Below are positions 9,404 to 16,683 of a DNA stretch of 64,000 nt, in pieces. A model generated the notes under the pieces. That model was not told the DNA's origin, searched no databases, and was given only the letters and a program-made list of their open reading frames with translations. This DNA comes from Ga0077527 sp964606765 (lineage in GTDB: Bacteria > Pseudomonadota > Gammaproteobacteria > Burkholderiales > SG8-41). Numbering within the stretch: position 1 is the stretch's first letter; each line of letters opens with the position of its first letter. Location of the stretch: assembly GCA_964606765.1 (NCBI GenBank), contig CAZSIR010000001.1:14450-78449 (forward strand), given 5' to 3'. A program made the position numbers and the translations under genes.

Positions 9404-10657
9404 TCAGCCTAATCCGTAGGCGTCCATGCCGCGGGCGGCCATCAGCATGTCGCGCTTTACCTCGGCCAGCGAATTGGCGCCGAGCATGGCCATGTCACGG
9501 TCGATTTCATCGTGCAGCAGCCGGATGGCATGGCGCACCCCGGCTTCGCCGGCCACGGCGGCTGCGTAGAGCATCGGCCTGCCGACAAAGACGAACTTTG
9601 CGCCCAGCGCCAGCGCTTTCAGCACGTCGGTGCCGCGGCGTACGCCGCTGTCCATCATCACCGTCATGTCGCCGGCCGCAGCGACGATGCCGGGCAGTAC
9701 GCGCAGAGGCGATGTGGCGGAGTCAAGCTGGCGGCCGCCGTGGTTGGATACGATGATGCCGTCCGCGCCGTGCTCACGCGCAATCACGGCATCGCGCCTG
9801 TCGAGGATGCCCTTGATCACCAGCCTGCCTTTCCACAGCCGGCGCATCAACGCGACATGTTCCCAGTTCAGGTGGTCGCGATTGGCGCGTTCGCGCACGG
9901 CGGTGCGGGACACCAGCGGCGTGCGGTACTTGCCCATGTTTTCAAAATGCGGCATGCCGTGGGTGAAGCAGGTGCGCAGCGCCGTGCCGAACAGCCAGCG
10001 CGGATGCGCCATGCACTGCAGCGCGAGCCGGAGGCTGGGACGCAGCGGCGCGTTGTAGCCGTTACGCACATTGTTTTCGCGGTTGGATCCGACGGGGATG
10101 TCCACCGTCAGCACCAGCGTGTCATAACCCGCTTTCGCCACGCGCTCGACCAGCTGCGTGATGGCCTGTTCCTCGCCGGGCAGATAGGCCTGAAACCAAG
10201 TGTGGTTCGGGCTTGCTGAGCGCACCTTCTCCAGCGGGGTGAGCGATGCGCCGCTCAGGATCATCGGCAGATTGGAGGCTGCAGCGGCGCAGGCCAGTGA
10301 CAGGTCGCCGTTGTAACCGGCAAGCGAGGTGCCGCCCATCGGTGCGATGCCGAACGGCGCATCATAAGTGCGTCCGAACAGTTCCGTTTTCTGCGTGCGC
10401 TGCGCCACGCCCACCAGCTGGCGCGGTACCAGTGCGATCTCGTCAAACACCGAGCGGTTCCAGTTCAGCGTCACATTGCGCTCGACGCCGCCGGAAACAT
10501 AGCCATAGATCGGCCGCGGGATGTAGCGCCTTGCAGGCGCCTCGAAATCCTCCAGCGCGAGCATCATGCGCAGTGCGGGCGGGGCCGCGGCGCTGATCAG
10601 GTGTGGCGCGGAACGGTCTGCAGAGGACGGCGCAGGGGTGTTCGCGGTGTTGGGCAT
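9404..10657 (-). CDS. FMN-dependent alpha-hydroxy-acid oxidase/dehydrogenase
   Basis: 417 aa. A long N-terminal extension of about 30 residues precedes the barrel. The active-site lysine lies in IKGI (K282) and the catalytic base in SNHGGRQLD (H306); PIGIAPMGG near 105 and the phosphate-binding segments GVRRGTDVLKALALGA and FVGRP are typical of the LldD / glycolate oxidase / mandelate dehydrogenase family. It oxidises a 2-hydroxy acid to a 2-oxo acid, passing electrons to oxygen or a quinone. It stands alone and its substrate is unassigned; L-lactate or a mandelate-like acid is possible. Confidence 0.9.
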   Translation of the reverse strand: MPNTANTPAPSSADRSAPHLISAAAPPALRMMLALEDFEAPARRYIPRPIYGYVSGGVERNVTLNWNRSVFDEIALVPRQLVGVAQRTQKTELFGRTYDAPFGIAPMGGTSLAGYNGDLSLACAAAASNLPMILSGASLTPLEKVRSASPNHTWFQAYLPGEEQAITQLVERVAKAGYDTLVLTVDIPVGSNRENNVRNGYNAPLRPSLRLALQCMAHPRWLFGTALRTCFTHGMPHFENMGKYRTPLVSRTAVRERANRDHLNWEHVALMRRLWKGRLVIKGILDRRDAVIAREHGADGIIVSNHGGRQLDSATSPLRVLPGIVAAAGDMTVMMDSGVRRGTDVLKALALGAKFVFVGRPMLYAAAVAGEAGVRHAIRLLHDEIDRDMAMLGANSLAEVKRDMLMAARGMDAYGLG

Positions 10658-10819
10658 GGCGATTCTCGCAAGGTCATATATTGAACGGGCGAGGGTAGAT
10701 GAAGGCGCTTCCCCGAGTCAATTTGGATGCATGGAGTGTGGACTTTGCCTCGGGTTGCCACGGATTTGCGTGGTGTATTCTGTGCGTATCCTGTTTTACA
10801 GCCGACAACGAGGGCGAAG

Positions 10820-11365
10820 ATGCGCATGTTGATCCGGCCTGCGGCTGCAGGCGACATGGTGCGGGTGCAGGCGATTTACGCCCACCACGTGCTGCACGGC
10901 ACGGCTTCTTTCGAGGAAGTGCCGCCGGATCTTGCCGAGATGCAGCGCCGCCGTGACACCGTGCTGGCCGCCGGGTTGCCGTATCTGGTGGCGGAGGACG
11001 CTGGAGTGATCATCGGTTATGCCTATGCCGGGCTTTATCGTTCACGCACCGCCTACCGGCATACCGCAGAAGACTCGGTTTACCTGGATCCGCAAATGAC
11101 CGGCCGTGGTGCCGGCCGCCTGCTGCTGGCGCAGGTGATGGCGCAATCCGCTGCTGCGGGGTATCGCGAACTGGTGGCTGTCATTGGCGACAGCGCCAAC
11201 ACCGCGTCGATCGGGCTGCATCGCGCGCTCGGATTCCGTGATGTCGGAACGCTGCGCAATGTCGGATTGAAATTCGGCCGCTGGCTAGACACGGTCATCA
11301 TGCAACGCTCGATGGCTGCTGCAGAAGCGGCTGCCGCCGAAACGCGCGGCGGTGTTGCGGTCTAG
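10820..11365 (+). CDS. GNAT N-acetyltransferase, phosphinothricin acetyltransferase-like
   Basis: 181 aa. The start at 10820 follows a gagggcga site; an earlier ATG would add an unlikely leader. The sequence follows the Bar/Pat pattern: IRPAAAGD, IYAHHVLHGTASFEE, GYAYAGLYRSRTAYRHTAEDSVYL, the acetyl-CoA loop TGRGAGRLLL, and HRALGFRDVGTLRNVGLKFGRWLD. It transfers acetyl from acetyl-CoA to an amine such as phosphinothricin, methionine sulfoximine or a related amino acid. It is probably a self-standing detoxification gene. Confidence 0.88.
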   Translation: MRMLIRPAAAGDMVRVQAIYAHHVLHGTASFEEVPPDLAEMQRRRDTVLAAGLPYLVAEDAGVIIGYAYAGLYRSRTAYRHTAEDSVYLDPQMTGRGAGRLLLAQVMAQSAAAGYRELVAVIGDSANTASIGLHRALGFRDVGTLRNVGLKFGRWLDTVIMQRSMAAAEAAAAETRGGVAV

Positions 11366-11643
11366 CGTTTTTCCGCGGTCACCCGGCCCTGCGCGTTGAC
11401 ATAGACCCGGTAGCGGTTTTTGTCGCTGCAGGTGGCGAGGTAGTCACGGTCAGCCTGGGTGACCACGCTGACGACCTGGCCGCAGGGCAGCCCCAGCACG
11501 GAAATGGTCGCCGTCAGGTCCTTGGCGAGGGAGGCATTTTCGGCTGCTGCAGCGGGCATGCAGGCCGCAGCCAGCAGCACTGCCAGTCCGAGGCTTTGCA
11601 GCAAGGCGGGAGAACTTCGCGGTGAAATTTTCATGTCGTCCAT
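11362..11643 (-). CDS. Small secreted protein of unknown function
   Basis: About 93 aa. A hydrophobic leader (SLGLAVLLAAACMPAAAA) suggests export to the periplasm. The rest is a short domain with two cysteines (LPCGQ and ATCSD), possibly a disulfide, and no family I recognise. The start is uncertain (11655, 11643 or 11634). The stop overlaps the GNAT stop region on the other strand, and the gene follows directly on the proline-rich lipoprotein upstream, so the two are likely one transcript. Confidence 0.6.
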   Translation of the reverse strand: MDDMKISPRSSPALLQSLGLAVLLAAACMPAAAAENASLAKDLTATISVLGLPCGQVVSVVTQADRDYLATCSDKNRYRVYVNAQGRVTAEKR

Positions 11644-11655
11644 TATCCTGCGCAA

Positions 11656-12372
11656 TCAGATTTTTGCAAATTTGACCGGGTCGGTCAGCACGTTCCACAA
11701 GGCCTCGCGCGAACCCATGATGGCATTGGCCAGCGCCGGATCGCCGTCCTTCAGCAGGCCGTGAACCTTCGACAGCAGCTGGTCATAACTCTGGCGCAGT
11801 TGCGTCACAGTGACGTTGCCGCCGCCCTGGTGCAGCGCTTTGGCGCGGTTCAGCAGATCATCGACCTGGTTTTTCAGGGCGAGCTTGGTGAAGACGCCGA
11901 TCGCGTCGGTATCCTTCAAGCGCTGTTCCAGCGTGGCCAGCGCCATCGGCGGCACTGCGGCCGGAGCCGGGTTGGCGACCGGGGTTTTCGGCTCGGGGCT
12001 GGCCGGTGCCGGCTTGGGCGAAACCGCTGCTGCCGTTTTGACCGGCGGCTGGACTGCGGCCCTGGTTTTGCCCGTGGTGGAAGCGGCTGGCACTGCAGTT
12101 GGTGGCGCGGTCGCCGGCGTTTTGGGTGTTGGCGCAGGCGGTTCGGCGGACGCTGCAGAACTTGCCGGGGCCGCAACGGAAGCCTGCGGCGGCGGCTCTG
12201 CAGCCGCTTGCGGTGGCGTGGCGGGCGCTGACCGCTGCGGTCCGGTCGCAGCTTGTCCGGTTGTGAGCGGGCTGATCGGTGGCGGCTCCGCCTTTTCTGT
12301 GTCAGGCAGCGCGCAGCCGCTCAACTGTGCCAGCAGCAGCGTCGCGATGACGTGGTTTGAATGTGAATGCAT
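11656..12372 (-). CDS. Proline/alanine-rich lipoprotein
   Basis: 238 aa. A short signal with lipobox LSGC (Cys 20) is followed by about 110 residues of Pro/Ala/Thr/Lys-rich low complexity, likely a spacer across the periplasm. A folded C-terminal part (about 145-238) is rich in helix (LEQRLKDTDAIGVFTKLALKNQVDDLL). The helical end may be a coiled or bundled interaction domain; I recognise no named family. It is followed by the small secreted protein with no intergenic gap. Confidence 0.7.
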   Translation of the reverse strand: MHSHSNHVIATLLLAQLSGCALPDTEKAEPPPISPLTTGQAATGPQRSAPATPPQAAAEPPPQASVAAPASSAASAEPPAPTPKTPATAPPTAVPAASTTGKTRAAVQPPVKTAAAVSPKPAPASPEPKTPVANPAPAAVPPMALATLEQRLKDTDAIGVFTKLALKNQVDDLLNRAKALHQGGGNVTVTQLRQSYDQLLSKVHGLLKDGDPALANAIMGSREALWNVLTDPVKFAKI

Positions 12373-12538
12373 CAGTAGTATTCAGTTTTTGTCGCCAGAG
12401 TGATGGACAGGGTTTGCCTGTTTCCTGAAGATAATTTGAGCGGTATTTGTGGCCGTGGTTCCCCCAACAACGCCGCTGACGCAGTTCCGTTATCATGCCG
12501 TGGTCGCTGGATGACGACAGCCTGACAACAGGAATACC

Positions 12539-12757
12539 GTGGAAACGCGCCAATTTCAACTCAATGATGAACATGTCCGGCTTTGCGATCTGCTGAAGCT
12601 CGCCGGCATTGCCGACAGCGGCGGACGCGGCAAGCAGCTGGTGGCCGAGGGCAAAGTCACTGTCGACGGCCAGCCGGAAAGCCGCAAAACCGCAAAAATC
12701 CGCGCCGGACAGACCGTGCTCTGTCACGGCATCCAGATTCAAGTGCTGGCGAAATAA
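12539..12757 (+). CDS. S4-domain RNA-binding protein, YbcJ-like
   Basis: 72 aa with a GTG start preceded by acagga. It is a stand-alone S4 RNA-binding domain: LCDLLKLAGIADSGGRGKQLVAEGKVTVDGQ with the (E/D)-x-R/K-x-x-KI-R-AGQ-V pattern following. Relatives such as E. coli YbcJ bind structured RNA and are linked to ribosome assembly or tRNA. slyX starts 11 bases downstream, so the two are probably co-transcribed. Confidence 0.85.
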   Translation: METRQFQLNDEHVRLCDLLKLAGIADSGGRGKQLVAEGKVTVDGQPESRKTAKIRAGQTVLCHGIQIQVLAK

Positions 12758-12768
12758 GAAATACGGCC

Positions 12769-12969
12769 ATGGATGCACGGCTTTCTGAAATTGAAATCAA
12801 GCTGAGCTTCAGCGAAGACCTGCTGGAGGAACTGAACCGCATCGTGGCGCGTCAGCAGCAGCAGATCGCGGCACTGGAACAGCAGCTGCGTGAACTGCGT
12901 TTGCAGATGCAGCGCAGCCAGCCTGCGGATGAGGGGGGTTCCGGCCACGAAATCCCGCCGCATTATTGA
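12769..12969 (+). CDS. slyX: SlyX family protein
   Basis: 66 aa, the usual SlyX size. The predicted coiled coil (MDARLSEIEIKLSFSEDLLEELN ... LEQQLRELRLQM) and the C-terminal PPHY end are characteristic. The cellular role of SlyX is unresolved. It is embedded between the S4 protein and a serine hydrolase whose ATG lies 11 bases after its stop, suggesting a three-gene operon. Confidence 0.88.
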   Translation: MDARLSEIEIKLSFSEDLLEELNRIVARQQQQIAALEQQLRELRLQMQRSQPADEGGSGHEIPPHY

Positions 12970-12980
12970 CTGACTGAGAC

Positions 12981-14207
12981 ATGAACAAGCCGGAAAAACT
13001 GTCCCATCCACCGCTGCCGGTCGTCGAAGCGCAGGCCCTGGGCTTTGCGCCGGATCGCCTGCTGCGCATCGCCGCCGCGCTGAATGCGGAAATCGCGCGC
13101 AACGCGCTGCCCGGCGCAGTGCTGATGATTGCCCGGCGCGGCAGGCTGGCCTATTGCGAAACCTTCGGCCACCTTGATCCGGCTGCGCGAACGGCAATGC
13201 CTGCCGATGCGCTGTTCAGCATTGCCTCGATGACCAAGCCGCTGGTGACGGTCGGCGCGCTGATGCTGGCGGAGGCGGGACGGATCGGCATCAATGAACC
13301 CGTCGGAAAATATCTGCCGCAGCTCGCGCAGATGCAGGTCAATCCACCGCAATGCGACGGCAGCGCCGGTTCGCCGACGGTGCCTGTGAACCGGCAGATG
13401 ACCGTTGAAGACCTGATGCGCCACACCGCAGGCCTGAGTTACGGCCGAGGCGACAAGGCCTTGTACGCGCGATACCCGTTTTCTTCGGATGTGGCGTCGA
13501 CAAAATGGACGGGCGGGGAGTTTCTCGGCCAGCTCGCGGCGCTGCCGCTGCATTACCAGCCGGGTTCGATGTGGGAGTACAGCCTGGGCCTTGACGTGCT
13601 GGGCCTGCTGATCGAAGCCGTCACCGACATGCCGCTGGCGCAGTACCTGGACGAAAATCTGTTCCAGCCGCTGCGGATGCGCGATACCGCATTCACGGTG
13701 CCTAAGGGTGAGGTGGCGCGTTACGCCAGGGCGCTGCCGCTGGATCCGCTGACACAACAGCCGCAGACTTTGCGCGACGGCACCACGCCGCATAAATTCG
13801 ATTGCGGCGGCGGCTGCGCGGTGTCGACCGCGGCTGATTACCTGCGTTTTGCGCAGATGCTGCTGAACGGCGGCGAGCTTGATGGCGTGCGCGTGCTGTC
13901 GCGCAAGACCGTCGAGTACATGACCACCGACCATCTCGGGCCCGAAGTCGATCTGTCCAGGCTGAATGACTATCCCAACATCCGCGGTTATGGTTTCGGC
14001 CTGGGTGTTGCGGTACGGCGCAGTGCGGGCCGCGGCGGCATGCCCAGTTCCGCCGGCGAATTCCACTGGGCGGGTTCAACCGGCACTTATTTCTGGGTCG
14101 ATCCGGCCGAGGCGCTGGTGACCGTGTTCATGGCCCATGCCCCGGGCGCCATCCGTTATTACCATCGCCAGTTGCTGCACGCGCTGGTGCTCCAGGCCCT
14201 GGACTAG
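12981..14207 (+). CDS. Serine hydrolase, class C beta-lactamase / EstB-type family
   Basis: 408 aa with no obvious signal peptide. The nucleophile motif S-x-x-K is SMTK in FSIASMTKPLV (about 78-81), and the second motif Y-x-L is WEYSLGLDVLG. The third, KTG-like motif is replaced by HWAGSTGTYFWVDP. This matches esterase or D-aminopeptidase-like members acting on esters or amides, and not a classical beta-lactamase. A secreted paralogue with the same landmarks lies at 56998-58269. It probably belongs to the slyX operon. Confidence 0.88.
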   Translation: MNKPEKLSHPPLPVVEAQALGFAPDRLLRIAAALNAEIARNALPGAVLMIARRGRLAYCETFGHLDPAARTAMPADALFSIASMTKPLVTVGALMLAEAGRIGINEPVGKYLPQLAQMQVNPPQCDGSAGSPTVPVNRQMTVEDLMRHTAGLSYGRGDKALYARYPFSSDVASTKWTGGEFLGQLAALPLHYQPGSMWEYSLGLDVLGLLIEAVTDMPLAQYLDENLFQPLRMRDTAFTVPKGEVARYARALPLDPLTQQPQTLRDGTTPHKFDCGGGCAVSTAADYLRFAQMLLNGGELDGVRVLSRKTVEYMTTDHLGPEVDLSRLNDYPNIRGYGFGLGVAVRRSAGRGGMPSSAGEFHWAGSTGTYFWVDPAEALVTVFMAHAPGAIRYYHRQLLHALVLQALD

Positions 14208-14265
14208 GCAAAGGGAGGGGGGAGAAACCCCTTGCTGGTTCCGTCCGGCTAAGCCGTTGTTTTCA

Positions 14266-14294
14266 TTGAAGGATGATCTGTACAGTGAGATAAT
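14266..14294 (+). promoter_or_regulatory. Sigma70-type promoter with the start codon near the predicted +1
   Basis: TTGAAG (14266-14271), a 17-base spacer and GATAAT (14289-14294). Transcription would begin at about 14300-14302, which is the ATG of the next gene (14301), so the mRNA would be leaderless or nearly so. Confidence 0.5.
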
Positions 14295-14300
14295 GGCGCG

Positions 14301-14669
14301 ATGAATGATTCACAACCCCCATCCCAATCCCCGCGGGCGCGCATGCAGGAACTGCTGGCGATCCCGGACCGTAACCGTACCGATGCCGAGTGGGACGAGC
14401 TCAACGAGCTCGAAATCGCGCTGGCCTCCGGCAACCGTCCCGGCGCACCCGATCCGCAATCCCGTTCCATTCACCAGCGGCCGAACAATGGCGGTTCCGG
14501 ACGCATGCAACAGGCCGGCGGCGGTAACCGCCCGCAAGGCCAGAACAAGGGGCCGGGCGGTGGCGGCGGTAAAAAATTCCACAAGCGGCCCGGCAAGCGT
14601 CGCGGCGGTGGTGGTGGCAGCGGTGGCGGCAACAACGGCGGCAATGCCGGCGGCGGTCCGGCGCAATAA
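14301..14669 (+). CDS. Glycine-rich low-complexity protein
   Basis: 122 aa. Residues 10-45 form an acidic helical stretch (ARMQELLAIPDRNRTDAEWDELNELEIALA), and the rest is Gly/Asn/Gln/Lys/Arg-rich with runs of glycine (GPGGGGGKKFHKRPGKRRGGGGG). Such basic glycine-rich tails often bind nucleic acid. No named family is recognised. There is no Shine-Dalgarno, and a promoter places the mRNA start at the ATG. Confidence 0.6.
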   Translation: MNDSQPPSQSPRARMQELLAIPDRNRTDAEWDELNELEIALASGNRPGAPDPQSRSIHQRPNNGGSGRMQQAGGGNRPQGQNKGPGGGGGKKFHKRPGKRRGGGGGSGGGNNGGNAGGGPAQ

Positions 14670-14733
14670 GCCCGGTTGCGCGGCGCGCAGCATCCAATTC
14701 CGTTCCCTGTCTTGAATTCCGGAATCAGCAGCC

Positions 14734-15009
14734 ATGGCCATGAAGCCCGCTGAACTGCAAAAGTTCAATGCGATGAAACTGGTGAACCGGATGAAAAACA
14801 CCCCCGGCATCCGCGCCCTTCCCGGCGCGGACTCCGCGCCGGTGGATCGCCGTGAACAGCGTCGCCTCGATCAGGCCGCGGGCCTGGTGCCGTTTGCCGT
14901 CAAACTCAATGGCGACCTGATCCGGCAAATCCACGCCCTGGCCAGCCAGCGCAAAACCGCGGTCAATGAACTCGTTGCCGAACTGCTGCAAAAAGCGCTG
15001 AAAAAGTAA
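14734..15009 (+). CDS. Conserved small protein, possible ribbon-helix-helix-like
   Basis: 91 aa, basic. The C-terminal 40 residues (VPFAVKLNGDLIRQIHALASQRKTAVNELVAELLQKALKK, 52-91) look like a beta strand followed by two helices, as in ribbon-helix-helix proteins (strand 'PFAVKL', helix 'LIRQIHALASQ', helix 'AVNELVAELLQKAL'). The N-terminal part starts M-PAELQKFNAMKLVNRMK. A DNA-binding role is inferred only. It shares the strand of the glycine-rich gene 65 bases upstream. Confidence 0.65.
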   Translation: MAMKPAELQKFNAMKLVNRMKNTPGIRALPGADSAPVDRREQRRLDQAAGLVPFAVKLNGDLIRQIHALASQRKTAVNELVAELLQKALKK

Positions 15010-15027
15010 TTTAATCCCGTGCCGGAT

Positions 15028-15447
15028 TCAGGCGTGGTGCGCGCCGCCTGCCGGCAATTCCGCCAGTTCAATCAGACAGTTCTCCGTCGCCGACGGGTCA
15101 AGAAAGGCGATGCGGCAGCCGGCATGGCCGATGCGCGGCACCGGGTCCAGCAGCGGTATGCCCTTGGCCTTCAGTTCCGCCAGGGCTTCGTCGATGTTCT
15201 CGACTTCAAGGCAGACGTGATTCAGTCCGCCCTTGCCTTCGGCAATCAGCTTCGCCTGCTTGCTGTCCGGGGTCAGCCCCGCGATCAGCTCGACCATCGA
15301 ATCACCGACCGGATACAGTGCGAGCCGGCGGGTCGCATTGTCTTCAGTGCCTTCCAGCTTGATGCCGAAACAGCCTTCCCATAATTTGCGGCTGGCTTCC
15401 ACATCGCGAACAACAATGCCGACGTGTTCTATGCGTTTGACTTTCAT
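15028..15447 (-). CDS. VOC family protein, methylmalonyl-CoA epimerase-like
   Basis: 139 aa. The start at 15447 follows gggggagg. The vicinal-oxygen-chelate fold is seen in RIEHVGIVVRDVEAS, GGLNHVCLEVENIDEAL and CLIELAE, with metal ligands expected at H8, H in GLNHV and the final Glu. The spacing fits methylmalonyl-CoA epimerase, which interconverts R and S methylmalonyl-CoA in propionate metabolism. No mutase is nearby, so the epimerase name is provisional; another VOC isomerase is possible. Confidence 0.8.
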   Translation of the reverse strand: MKVKRIEHVGIVVRDVEASRKLWEGCFGIKLEGTEDNATRRLALYPVGDSMVELIAGLTPDSKQAKLIAEGKGGLNHVCLEVENIDEALAELKAKGIPLLDPVPRIGHAGCRIAFLDPSATENCLIELAELPAGGAHHA

Positions 15448-15547
15448 GGTCCTCCCCCGTATTTGTCCGTCCTGATGACTGCGGCATGATGCGCCGGGAA
15501 ATCCGCGCATTCAAGTGCGCGAGTCGTGGCGCCCAACAACGGATGTC

Positions 15548-15583
15548 CTCGGTGTAACATGCGGGCACACCCGCAACACCGAG
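15548..15583 (+). promoter_or_regulatory. Nested hairpin just before the thioesterase start
   Basis: An outer stem ctcggtgt (15548-15555) pairs with acaccgag (15576-15583), and an inner stem tgcggg (15560-15565) pairs with cccgca (15570-15575), with loop caca and a 4-base bulge (aaca). The structure ends five bases before the ATG at 15589, so it would cover the ribosome-binding region of the mRNA. Confidence 0.5.
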
Positions 15584-15588
15584 CACCC

Positions 15589-16017
15589 ATGACTGCCGAT
15601 ATCCAGCCCGCGCCTGCGCAATGGCGTTCCACAGTGCCGCTGTACATCCACCTCGGTTTCGAGCTTGATGCGCTGGGTGACGGACACGCCCAGGTCAGCC
15701 TGCGTTTTCAGCCGCATCTCGGCAATTCGCGCGGTGATGTGCATGGCGGCACGGTGGCGGCGATCATTGATGCCGCGATGTCGCAGGCCGTGCGTTCGCT
15801 GGTGGACATGGAAATGGGCGTGGCAACCATGACCATGAATCTCAGTTACCTTGCGCCGGCCCGGGGCCGTGTCGTCTGCAAGGGCGTGGTCATCAAACGC
15901 GGGCGCAGTATCATGTTCACCGAGGCTGAAGTGTTCGGCGAGGACGGCGTGCTCGCCTGCAGGGCCAGTGCCAGTTACCGTGTGCTGCCGAAAACGGTTT
16001 ATCAGCAAAAGCCGTGA
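15589..16017 (+). CDS. PaaI-type hotdog thioesterase
   Basis: 142 aa from 15589; an alternative ATG at 15559 would sit inside the hairpin. The hotdog signature is GDVHGGTVAAIIDAAMSQAVRS (about 41-62), followed by MTMNLSYLAPARG and AEVFGEDGVLACRASASYRVL. It should hydrolyse acyl- or aryl-CoA thioesters in the cytoplasm. The OsmC-family gene begins 61 bases downstream on the same strand. Confidence 0.85.
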   Translation: MTADIQPAPAQWRSTVPLYIHLGFELDALGDGHAQVSLRFQPHLGNSRGDVHGGTVAAIIDAAMSQAVRSLVDMEMGVATMTMNLSYLAPARGRVVCKGVVIKRGRSIMFTEAEVFGEDGVLACRASASYRVLPKTVYQQKP

Positions 16018-16078
16018 CGGAGGCAAAACAGTTTTTGACCAAACGCGGCGACATGCCGCGACAACCGGAGGAGGCGCC

Positions 16079-16645
16079 ATGAACAAGCCGCTGGGCAATG
16101 AAGATCTTTCCGAGAAACCGGGTGAACGCATCATCGACCGGCCCGAGCTGCCGGCCGGCGGCGTGACCAACGAGAACGATGTGCACACCGAGGTGATTGC
16201 CGGTGAAATGCATCTTAAGCGCGGCATCATGGGCAAATTCGAGGTATTCACCGACGAGGCGCCGCGCCTCGGCGGCACCGACAAATTTCCTTCGCCAATG
16301 ACCTATCTGGCGATGGCGGTGGGCTTTTGACTGCTGACCCAGGTTGCGCGGTACGCGCACATGATGAAAATGAAAGTCAGCGGCGCCAGCTGCCGCGTGC
16401 TGTTCCGCAAGCACCTTGGCGGCTCGGTGCTCAAGGGCACGGTGTTCAACAAGTGGGAAAGCGTGGACACTTTTCTCAAGCTTGACAGCGACGAGCCCGA
16501 AGACAAACTGGCCCACCTGATCAAAAACGCCAAGGCGGGCTGTTTTGCCGAAGGCCTGATTGTCCAGCCGGTGCCGCTGAACAGCCATGTCGAGGTCAAC
16601 GGCCGGCCGTTTCACATCGAGGGTGTGACGGCGGGTCGACAATAA
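16079..16645 (+). CDS. OsmC-family peroxiredoxin-like selenoprotein (UGA read as selenocysteine)
   Basis: 188 aa if TGA 16328-16330 is decoded as Sec84. The start has a very strong ggaggagg at 16067-16074. Up to the TGA the protein gives FPSPMTYLAMAVGF, then LLTQVARYAHMMKMKV in the same frame to TAA at 16643-16645. In OsmC/Ohr proteins the peroxidatic cysteine opens the long helix at exactly this point. A second conserved cysteine is C155 (NAKAGCFAEGL), the expected resolving partner. OsmC proteins reduce organic hydroperoxides. The downstream RNA can form a SECIS-like hairpin. Alternatives are a nonsense mutation or a sequencing error; both are less likely because position, frame and hairpin agree. 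selA, selB, selC and selD are not in the window. Confidence 0.82.
16328..16330 (+). other. In-frame UGA, putative selenocysteine codon
   Basis: The TGA lies 83 codons after the ATG at 16079 and in frame with 104 further sense codons. It occupies the position of the peroxidatic cysteine of OsmC proteins; TGA and the cysteine codon TGC differ by one base. Confidence 0.8.
16333..16381 (+). promoter_or_regulatory. Putative bacterial SECIS element
   Basis: The lower stem gctgac (16333-16338) pairs perfectly with gtcagc (16376-16381). The upper stem, at 16343-16360, is g-[t]-tgcgcg-gta-cgcgcac: G16343 pairs C16360, U16344 is bulged, U16345-G16350 pairs C16354-A16359, and the apical loop contains GU (16351-16352). 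Counting from the U of UGA, G16-U17-U18-G19-C20 is the same pentamer at the same offset as I recall for E. coli fdhF, whose bulged U17 and loop GU contact SelB. Confidence 0.72.
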
Positions 16646-16683
16646 ATCCGCGACAGCGGATGGTTCATTTCACAGGAGTTTGC

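Noticed and set aside
14208..14265. ggggag-aa-cccc hairpin as terminator after the serine hydrolase.
   Set aside because: The stem is short and no T-run follows.
16361..16645. A separate small gene beginning at the ATG at 16361.
   Set aside because: No ribosome-binding site, and it would code for only the C-terminal half of an OsmC fold. The continuous frame through the TGA explains it better.
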